From NCBI GenBank assembly GCA_002633005.1, contig NMRA01000714.1:56708-120707 (forward strand): a stretch of 64,000 nucleotides of DNA, written 5' to 3'. A model generated the notes under the pieces. The model saw nothing but the letters and a program-made list of their open reading frames with translations, made no database searches and had not been told where the DNA came from. Of this stretch, positions 55,601 to 64,000 are shown piece after piece. How positions within the stretch are numbered: position 1 is the first letter of the stretch; every line of letters starts with the position of its first letter. The position numbers and the translations under genes are program-made. This DNA comes from Phoronis australis. Lineage: Eukaryota > Phoronida > Phoronidae.

Positions 55601-56631
55601 CAAATCTACATTTGTAAGGCAGAACATACTTAACGTTTCATCTCCATGTGTATTTGTAGAAACTAATAATCTTTGTACCCAAGTCTTACTTAAGATCTGC
55701 ATAAAAATATGTGAAACAGGCTAAATGTGACACTTAAAATGTGCTTCTGATCTCAACAAGTAAAATTCATTCTAGGTGTCAATTTTTTTCCAATGCAATT
55801 ATTGAATTAAAATATATGAAACAGACTAAAAGTGATTTAACAATGTGTATTTTTCATGACACCTAAAATGTGCTTCTGATCTCAAGTAAAATTCATTCTA
55901 GGTGTCAATTTTTATTCCAATGTAATGTTATGATTTTTACTGAGCAGCTTATTCATGTTAGTTGGGCAACTAATCTGGTAGTCCTGGGGGTGTGGTCTGC
56001 TATAAAATAAGGAAACTCACTCATCTAGAGAGTTTTATTGGACACAGTTTTGAAGAGAAACGGCTGTGAAAAAGTCACCCTTGACTTCTGAGCGTCACGT
56101 ACCATATATAACTTATATTGGGCGCACTCCCACCCAGGACAATATGTGAATTACGTGCTGCTAGCCTACCCGGCATCCAAGTCCCGGGTGAGTTTCTGGA
56201 AAGAAACACTTAGTTACACACAATAAAACCGTTATTCAGTGGGGTAACAGGTGGGGATAACATCACCGAACGATGTCGATAGAAATTGATTGCTAAAAAC
56301 TTACCAAGTAACGTTATGTAGTCTCCCAGTGGAAATTATTTGAGCACACGGGGGCTTCGGCATCCACATATTTTTTTGTCAGTTGGTTGACCTTTTAGAC
56401 CGGAATTCTCCACGAATGTATTAACCTTAGGTCTTTTGGGAATTTCTGATCACCTATTGAAGACTTGCACCAGGGAAAAAAACAATAATAAGGCTTAGCG
56501 CGACGACGTATTTTGATACCTATTCCGTCTTTTTACCACCTGTTTACAGGAAGACAGCGACGCATGCGCAATACAATCACCAACTAGTACAGCAGCGACG
56601 CCGCGAGGAGAATTCTCCAAATAGCCCCATT
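52668..56631 (-). mobile_element. AATGGGGC-ended transposon, 4-kb copy
   Basis: It begins AATGGGGCTATTCGGAAAAT and ends aattctccaaatagccccatt, in reverse orientation to 29388-35679. Blocks shared with that copy run along its length, and it has no 2.7-kb nested insert. Plus-strand 53350-53460 reads TAANQQDLPVQCRSVVKAYF, conserved in the other copy on the coding-equivalent strand. This suggests selection on a transposase before decay. Stops and indels break every long frame. It lies within intron 2 of the CASD1-like gene. Confidence 0.85.
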
Positions 56632-56920
56632 GACACGGAGCAACAAGTTTGAGCACAAATTGCTCTACCTCACAAACGGGTGGCAAAAGTTGTCACCGCG
56701 GTGCCACTTTGCTCCGTGTCAGTCCCGTTTACACACAGGAACATTTCTTTCCGTGTCAGTTGATCCGTGTCAACTTTTGTAGAGTAAATGGCACTATTGT
56801 TTCAGTGGCGTTAGCTTGCAATCACTTCATGAAGTCATTCAATCATAATCATAGTTGCACTGGCGCTGACTTGCAATCACTTTATGAAGTCATTCAATAA
56901 TAATCTCAACATTGCATTTT
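56632..56920. repeat. Right part of the interrupted repeat
   Basis: It starts gacacggagcaacaagttt, contains ctccgtgtcagtcccgttta and two tandem copies of ttgcaatcactt.atgaagtcattcaat. It is the partner of 52370-52667 on the other side of the inserted transposon. Confidence 0.6.
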
Positions 56921-57928
56921 CGCGCCTTGTAATCTTGACAAGCGTGACGTGAGACACACAAACGCACCCAGTTAAGACATGCCCATGTTCAAAGGACTGA
57001 GGCACATGCAGGCGCATGCGCTCATACCCAAAACACACGGGCATTAACCATTAAGCCAGATTGAGGTCGCAAAAATACATCTTGGTACCTTGAACAAAAT
57101 AGGAAAATCGCCTAGCTGCCACGCGTTCAAATAGTAAATCTATTGAGTTCAAAAGTTTATGTTTGCTATTGGCGAATAAAATCCATGAGTATAGATCGAA
57201 CGAAAGGGCATTTCGAGAGAAAACGAACTCAGTCGCCTGTCAAACAAAATAAACGGTTTGTCTACATATGATGAGTTTTGCGTGCAAAATTCAGGAGAAC
57301 TAGTACAAGATGTACAAATTCTTGATGTAGGTTAAACTCGAGTAGTCGAGCACCTGTTGGTAACAACATTTTTGACAGGTTTCTTTTTAAATTGATTTAA
57401 ATGCAACAGGTGTACATGTAGAATATATTGCGAGGTTTCTATTTGCCATAAATAGGGCGCGAGGGGCTCCGAGTGTGAAAGTGCCTTCATATCGCTGAAC
57501 TGGGCTGTCAAAAACATGTAATAAACTACACGTATTTATCCCAATTTTGAAAAATGAACTCCACAAAACTCATCGCACAAAATGAAAATTTTCTTTTACT
57601 AATGGACTACCGAGATCCCTGATCTCAGACGGCGAATTTGAGTGGAATTTTCTATTCCATGGATTTTTGAAGATTGAAGACTTTTTGTGCCCGACTTTTG
57701 TGTAAAAACACTTTGTGAAAAATATGATTAATAACGTATAAGAATTAATGTTATCTCAAACCTTACTAAGTGGCCTCCATTTTAACTGGTATATCAAAAA
57801 ACTAGGCTTTGTCAACTAGTAGAAGTATATTTTTTTAAAGAAAAAGATAAGGATATATAAAAATATGTTTTTATTTATGTCATTATTATTACTATTACTA
57901 TTACCATTACCATTACCATTACCATTAC

Positions 57929-57994
<66 letters not shown>

Positions 57995-59454
57995 GCTAAC
58001 ACCTTTTTAAAGTCTAAATTTCATGTTTAAGAAAGTTACATACATAGCAAAATAACCCCAATATCGGTTTTAATGAAACTTATTTCAATTGAAACTTCAT
58101 CAGTTATCTCAAAAACGCTGTTAGAATTTGCGCGTAGTCATTTCGTTTGACTTCTATGACAAATAAATGCGCAAAACGCAAGGAGGTATTTTTGTAAAAA
58201 ATAGAAGTCATACTCGTCTTTTTACATAAAGCAAAAACTAAGCTTTCGTATCGAAAATTTAACCCTAACATTGTCTTTGAGATTGATGAATAAACATTGA
58301 GTTCGGAAAGTTTCAGGGAAATCCACGAACCCACTTTTGAGAACTCGGGTTCCTAAGTACAAATTAAGTCGATTTGCCGAAGCCGACAAAAGGTCAATTA
58401 CGTGGTGAGACGTAAAAATCTCAGGCCGAGTCAAGGACTTCAGTTAATTATTCGTTGAAAACTTGGTCTGGTCAATAAAACCTATGCAGCCCATAGCCAT
58501 GTTCATTATTTCAACATTCAAGCGCAATATCATCTGAATTTGCAGTGCGTAATTAACTTAGTCGATAAATTTTGAGGCTCATTTTCAACCATTTTTAATA
58601 TGATGGTTATTTAGCTGTACTTGCCCCCAAAAGTACCTTACCATATATCCGTGCTTTCACTTCTGGTGTGCTCAAGTGACAAGTGTTGTTTTTCGTCATA
58701 TTATTTCCACATCAAAATGTTCTCTGGGATCATAACCTGAATATTTACCAGCCGCCGAACACAGTATATCTTTAAATGTTAAAATATAAAAAGAATCCTA
58801 CGTCGACACCCTGAATGGTCGAGATTGGGCCACTCGACCGGTTTGCCTATCACAAAATCCGCGGGTTTAGCTCAGCTTCAGGCTGCTGATGTTATCGTGC
58901 TTCAGATAATCAGGCCCGGCCATTGTAAATACACTGGGGGGCGACAATAGTTTAATTTTTTGTTTTGAAAGTTTGTAAATAGCATATTTAAATAATTCGT
59001 GAAAAGCACACGTGATTAGGTTTTTAAATTTCGAAAATTGGCAAAAATGTGACATTTACAACCTAAAACGTCTGTTTAATGTTGTAATCATATGGTCCTC
59101 ATTAATTCTGCTGGGTGTGCAAGATAATTGGGCCAATTACAAAACCACCAGACAACAGTTGGGTTTTGAGGTAACAGAGTGTCATTGTACAATTTTAGCA
59201 TGAAAAGCGACACCAGCGCCGTATATAAATCCCCGAATCAGTAATGAAAACTGCGACAACCTTCGAATGACTGCGACTGCGACTCGTAAAGTATTCATTC
59301 GTGTAGACCAAGGTTTGATGTGTGCTCCGAAAGTTCTTCAATCGGATGGTGTCTACAAGGGTGATGCGATTATCGTGTGACAATCATATACGAAAATCGG
59401 ACCAAAGAAGATAGAACTTTAGAAAAGGGAGTCGTGTGTTGCTTATTGCCATAC
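56921..59454. other. Intronic sequence, no gene recognised
   Basis: Mostly AT-rich. Apart from the microsatellite at 57885-57993 I see no supported feature. Short frames on both strands lack domains. Confidence 0.5.
57885..57993. repeat. (ATT)n / (CATTAC)n microsatellite
   Basis: A run of ATT triplets, preceded by about five CATTAC units. It is intronic. Confidence 0.95.
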
Positions 59455-59608
59455 CTGACCGTGAAGTTGTGAAGTTGGCACCTGCGAGCGTGCCAAATGT
59501 CGGCCTCGTGGTGACCTTCGAGAAAAATTCGCTCACAACGTCGCGAGTACACAAACTTGTGTTCATATCCAAACGTCGTAAACAGCAATTTGCTTCTAAA
59601 AGTAAAAC
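59455..59608 (-). CDS. CASD1-like: CASD1-like PC-esterase, exon 2
   Basis: On the minus strand the acceptor atctgtttttag precedes 59608 and the donor tcag|gtatgg follows 59455. The translation ends RRCERIFLEGHHEADIW, then RRCQLHNFTVR, which lines up with CASD1 'CEYLLSSGRFLGEKVW..HSCMMHKYK': C-E, G, W and C-x2-H in order. Joined to exon 3 the register gives NFTVR-DAKRC against 'KYKIS-EAKNC' with no gap. The Cys residues probably form a luminal disulfide. The exon begins two bases into a codon opened by exon 1. A second possible acceptor 12 bases further in (acttttag) breaks phase. Confidence 0.82.
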
Positions 59609-59662
59609 CTAAAAACAGATGTGAATTATATTTGAGTCGGAAAGTCAGGGACGTCTGCTACT

Positions 59663-59790
59663 GGTGAGGGGCTACTTACTACGTCAGGTGCAATGGTGAG
59701 GGGCTACTTACTACGTCAGGTGCAATGGTGAGGGGCTACTTACTACGTCAGGTGCAATGGTGAGGGGCTACTTACTACGTCAGGTGCAAT
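59663..59790. repeat. 32-bp tandem repeat, 4 copies
   Basis: The unit is ggtgaggggctacttactac followed by gtcaggtgcaat, four identical copies. Complete identity implies very recent expansion. It lies 54 bp upstream (in gene direction) of exon 2 of the CASD1-like gene. Confidence 0.95.
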
Positions 59791-60154
59791 GGTCCATCAC
59801 AGGAGGCCTTGGATCGTCTTAAAATTTTTATTTCCGTTGTCGCAAAAGAAACGCAGTTGTTTTTAAGGATGGCAGAAATATGTTGAGCCTCGTCACGGTG
59901 GTTATTTGTGATCGGAAACGGGGCGCTTTTAAACGAAAATCCCTACGCCAGGGTACCTTTTCGTCAGAAGTACAGGACATAAGCAAATCTATTATGTACG
60001 GTATACAAGCAACTTTTGGGGTAAGGTGACGACCGAGGAAATGGAGAACCGTTCTATATCAAACATCACAATGCACCATACCTTTCCAGGAATGAAGTTT
60101 CAAATCTTTTATTACCAGTATCCACCAGTCTCAAAAATTGACCTATCGCCAGGG
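59791..60154. other. No gene recognised
   Basis: Intronic sequence between CASD1-like exons 1 and 2; nothing seen. Confidence 0.5.
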
Positions 60155-60305
60155 TTTTGAGTAACGGCTTAATTGACCAATTAGAACGCAGCATTCTTGA
60201 CACACCTTCGTTTCCAAGCCGCCATTTTACCCGACAAACAGCCCGTTACCGGGTAAAACTTATTGTTTATCGACATTTCGCAAGGGGGCGGAGTTTGCGA
60301 TGGGT
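60155..60305. repeat. Dispersed repeat with promoter-like words, copy 2
   Basis: It matches 23990-24165: ccaattagaacgcagcattc, aagccgccattttacccg and gggggcggagtttgcgat. Here the fold ttttacccg...cgggtaaaa is perfect. It lies within intron 1 of the CASD1-like gene, 0.7 kb from exon 1. Confidence 0.6.
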
Positions 60306-61011
60306 CAAATTATGAATATTAAGTTTGATGTTTATTTTTAGAACATTCACGGGTCACAAATAAAAAAACGTTGCTGAACAACATGTTTCCCTGTATTACC
60401 CGAAGTTTAGAAGTAAAAAATGCGTGCTTTTTTATACTAAAATCCTTGCATTGGGTCAGAGAGAGTCTACTTTGGATTTGACATTTTCAGGGTGCACTAA
60501 GGCATAATGGGCAGTTCGTAAATTGTTGGAGTATATGTCAGCTACATGTAAGATTGGTGTCTCATTTAGGCCTTGGAGGCCGCGCGGTTTATTCACCGTC
60601 TCCAAAACTCCTCGACACCTCAATTACTAATCTGCTATTGGTCGTAAACTGCCATAAAACAGATTTTTATTCGGCAAAAGATTTGTGTGTACGCACGTGA
60701 GCATATGGTTTTGTGGATTTGAGCAGTGACTCTCTCCACTGCAACGACTGGAACGTGTGTTGAGATGAGTCTGAAACACCGTTTACCGTTCTAGAATAGC
60801 AGTTGCAAAAATCAGATGTTTGTAATAAATTCTATAGAACTACTGTAGGCGTATCCGTAAAGACAGTCGATACCTCAAAATTAGAAACCATGAATTGAAA
60901 CACAAGTCATAGACCCTAAATGTTGTTGCGTTGTTATATCATTAATCGAACTTAACGTACCTCCTCACTTAGATGATTAATTACATTACCAAGATTTTAA
61001 GTAACACTTAC

Positions 61012-61159
61012 CTAAATAGCAGATCAACACAATTACAGTCGCATGAAAGAACCGTCTGGGTAAAGATTGGCAAAGCATTTCCATCGCTGTGAAGCCGGGA
61101 TCATTCCAAGATCGTTTCCGTCCACACTTCAACACACCTGCTGCCCTCATGTTTCGCAT
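61012..61159 (-). CDS. CASD1-like: CASD1-like PC-esterase, exon 1 (signal anchor)
   Basis: The minus-strand frame from ATG at 61159 encodes a basic N-terminus (MRNMRAAGVLKCGRKR), then RRFFHATVIVLICYLG, a single hydrophobic segment, and stops at a strong donor ttag|gtaagt. An N-terminal membrane anchor placing the esterase in the Golgi lumen is expected for CASD1. An upstream in-frame ATG at 61198 is possible; I chose 61159 because the preceding residues look like leader. The exon ends one base into a codon, which exon 2 completes as Gly. The sequence itself is not conserved enough to prove identity; position, phase and topology support it. Confidence 0.6.
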
Positions 61160-61716
61160 TATAAAGTGAAATGATTTGAATAAAAACATCAAGTACATGT
61201 GTCTACCAATACATAAACTAAGTTATCTGAGCTTTCATTTTGGACTGTATTATTCGAAACAGTGAAGTTAGCACAACAACGGCAGCTAAACAAAGGCAAT
61301 AAACCCGCGTATATTTCCAGTAGATGTTACAAGTTCACTGATCAGTTGCCGTTCTTTTCCTTTTTGCTATCTCTTTTCAAGAAATAAATCGAGTTCGGTC
61401 GAGGTCGATAAGCGGAATAATGTCTCGCGGGATATTACTTCATGTACGCCGGTACGCCACGCTCGGTACGTTTCGTGTATATACGCCTGTAACCCGCTGG
61501 GCAAACAACAAAAACAAGAGAGACATCTAATGTGCGTGTGAATGCGCTACACACCATGTCACAAGATGTACAAAAACATGTATTCTCTTGTGACACAATT
61601 AAGTATTGACTTCAAACAGGAAAACAATTTGAAAACAATTTCAACTAGTTTTCAGCAAAATGTGAGGTCAACTGAATGCGTAATTCGCAGTGAAATTATT
61701 AGAATATTCCTTATAC
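61160..61716. other. Possible 5' region of the CASD1-like gene
   Basis: Immediately upstream of exon 1 on the minus strand. No clear TATA box or CpG-rich core could be placed. No other gene is seen. Confidence 0.35.
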
Positions 61717-62295
61717 CAGTGGCGGATCTAGGATATCACAAGGGGGGCAACATTTCGTCTGTAAATATTTTCTCAAACCACGATTGTAGATGAGCATAGC
61801 ACTGAATGGGGGGTGGTCGGGAGGTGGGTTCGCCCCCTTCCCGCCCAGGAAATTTTTCTGTTTTTTCTTCTAAAAATCAAGCATATTCCTCGATTCCCGA
61901 AGTATTATCCAAGAAAAAAAGCAAAAAAAAAAACACGGAGAAAGTGTCAAACAGGCAAAACTGCATGTATCACAGACTTGAACTCACGACATGGCGAATA
62001 GAGCGCGCGTGGTTTACCACTACACCAACACGAATTAACTCCTAAAGTGTTGTTACAAAGAGACCTACTTGATTATGGTCCACAGCGTTTGCGCGCGAAA
62101 CCTCCTTGTTTTTGTAATACTTATTACATGTTTTATATTTTGTGCAATCAGATCATAACAAATTTGTTGTATTTAAAATAGTCTTCAATTGCCCAAAAGA
62201 CCAAATCCGTTTTTTGTGTTGGCAAAAATGACGCGATGTTCTTTGGAAATCGTCTTAAGTTAAGGTTTGACAAAGAGAGAATTATGAGTTTCTGA
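61717..62295. mobile_element. CAGTGGCGGATCTAGG element, second copy
   Basis: Starts CAGTGGCGGATCTAGGATAT and follows the nested element at 19600 through gaattatgagtttc, where both copies part. It carries the same minus-strand tRNA-like segment (gttggtgtagtggtaaacc, then gtgagttcaagtctgtg) at 61975-62036. The right inverted end is missing, so it is truncated. Confidence 0.78.
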
Positions 62296-62675
62296 GTGAT
62301 TCACTAAGGCTTCGATTAAAATTGACATCTTAGCAGTAGCTTCTGTTTTTTCATCATCACTCAGATTCCCACTTTCTTTAAAAAATGAAGTAACTTTCTT
62401 CATTGCACAGTGGAGCAGACGACGGAAACGGAGTCGTAGTGCGCCGTGCCACTGCCGGTCGCCTGGGATATCGCGGGACTTGTTTTAGTCGACGATTTTG
62501 ACGTAAATTCGACCTCAGATTTCGTTTGGCGACTTGGGATTTTTGCCTAGTTAAGATAAACTTCGAGCACTTGAGTGTAAGTGTGACGTCACGGCAAATT
62601 CAAATGCGGGATATCAGAAATGGAGCTCTACTGGCAATAAGGACAATGCCATACACTCTTTCAACTATCGAATGG
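62296..62675. other. No gene recognised
   Basis: Spacer between two transposons with no supported feature. Confidence 0.5.
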
Positions 62676-62679
62676 TTAA

Positions 62680-64000
62680 AGGAGCATTCCACCCAAAAAA
62701 CAACCTAATTTGTATCAATTTCGATCGAGTAGTTCTACTCCGTAAGGACACGTACGGTTGCGTTACCTGGCACCTGACGACAGACGGAGTTGTTGAAATT
62801 ATCCAATGACGTCATCGGTTTCACACGCAGTATGTTCAGCAGTTCACAACAAGGGTTACTGGTGTCAGCTTATCGCTTGAATTCATCGTTTAACACCAAT
62901 AAATCATCAAACTTCGATGTAAAACGCTTAAAAATACACCGATTTCGAATAAAAACGTGTTGTTTTATTTCGCTCTTACGGATTTATTGGTATTTGGACA
63001 CACCGTAGCCTACAAAGTTCGGCAGGCCAATAAGGTCCTTAGCAGGAGTTTGGGGTCTGTTCGGAGATAATTTCGAAGTATTTTCCGTGAAATACAGACA
63101 AGAGAACCTAGATCTGTGTTGTTTAGACTTGTGATTTTTTGAGTTCTAAACACAAAACGCTTGTTATCTTGGCCAGTGGCTCGGAGCCCGATCAGGCCCG
63201 TCGCGGTCGGCCGGATTGACTCGTTATCCCGGCCTGTGGCTCGGAAACTGATCAGACAACACGAACATAAACCAACCAAACTTAAGTGGAAACTAATCTT
63301 CCAGTCAAGAAAACACTATACTAGTGAGCCAAAGTAATCTGCACGTGATTATGTTGGTGAATTCTAGCCACGAAACTGCAAATCTACTTACTCGTCGGGG
63401 GCCGCGAATTCAGGTTCCGCTTTGGCCACAGCACCGTCAGGGCAGAAGTTTTACATTGACAATCATTATTCGATTAATGTAAATGTAAATAAAGATTACC
63501 GTAACACCTGGCCGTGGGATGGAAATCGAGTTGTTTCACAACAGTTTCTGCCAACAAACACTAAATTAGCATGAGCTCACACGGCCTCGGTGTCCCGTCA
63601 ATTAGTTTTTTTGCACCTAAAGCCGGTAACGCAGTGATTTATTCATTGCTGGCATCTCAAATCATTTGCACTCACGAACACTCCAAAGGCATTACAAATT
63701 GCATCTAATGAGCCAGACTTTGTTTAAGTTTTATATAAGTATTGGTTAGGGTGAGAATAATTCGTTTTGAAACAGAACGCTCAGTAATTGAACGCCAACA
63801 TGGCAACTCGCAATCCCGACTTAGGACGAGCTAGAGCTCATCAGTCCCGACTTCGAAGGTGGATCGTTAAGTTTTACAGGCTATCAATTCGAACAGGAAT
63901 ACAGTGATGAAGAAATACTACTGAGAGGCGCCGTGAACAAGCTCAGACAACGGAACGTATGGAGTTATTTGGTAAGCCGGCATTCGTCAGGCCACAGGCA
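62680..64000 (-). mobile_element. THAP/TTAA transposon family 2, copy E (runs off the window)
   Basis: TTAA at 62676-62679, then AGGAGCATTCCACCC (two changes from copy A). It is very close to copy A along 17400-18700 and ends at the window edge inside the minus-strand second half of the THAP segment (gtatggagttatttggtaag near 63957). The other terminal repeat should lie about 600 bp beyond the window. Confidence 0.85.

Overview
This is animal nuclear DNA, most likely from a marine invertebrate such as a cnidarian, lancelet, hemichordate or mollusc; the phylum cannot be fixed from sequence alone. The evidence is spliced genes with canonical GT..AG borders, introns of 5 to 16 kb, tRNA-derived SINEs, THAP-domain transposons with TTAA target sites, a non-LTR retrotransposon, many minisatellites and frequent 'tacatgta'-type words. 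There is nothing prokaryotic: no operons and no ribosome binding sites. Almost all of the short open frames are chance or repeat-driven.

Two host genes are supported. (1) A plus-strand gene has an exon at 3677-4213 and a long terminal exon at 9670-12392. They join in the same phase and encode a nuclear protein with tandem PxDLS-type CtBP-binding motifs and four C2H2/C2HC zinc fingers. The intron between them holds a THAP-carrying TTAA transposon and a decayed non-LTR retrotransposon. (2) A minus-strand gene is spread over 61.2 to 37.6 kb. Seven exons, phase-compatible at every junction, encode the PC-esterase (sialate O-acetyltransferase) domain of a CASD1-like protein. Its GDS serine and D-G-L-H motif are intact. 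The membrane-bound C-terminal half was not found here.

The rest is layered mobile DNA. 1-200, 29.4-35.7 kb and 52.7-56.6 kb are copies of one AATGGGGC-ended family; the middle copy carries a nested 2.7 kb element with a perfect 8-bp target duplication. 17.4-19.3, 19.4-21.5, 47.4-48.7, 48.7-49.8 and 62.7-64.0 kb are five copies of a second TTAA/THAP family, one with another transposon nested inside it. 12.4-13.8, 39.9-40.5, 45.2-46.9 and 61.7-62.3 kb hold other inverted-repeat elements. 4.5, 16.6, 23.1 and 36.8 kb hold tRNA-derived SINEs or fragments. Tandem arrays with units of 48, 16, 21, 65, 36 and 32 bp and two trinucleotide-type microsatellites lie mainly in the introns of gene 2. Assembly gaps (N) are at 41890-41977, plus single N at 20311, 45266 and 45799.

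The two genes show no functional link. No RNA gene beyond tRNA-like SINE heads, and no CRISPR array, is visible.
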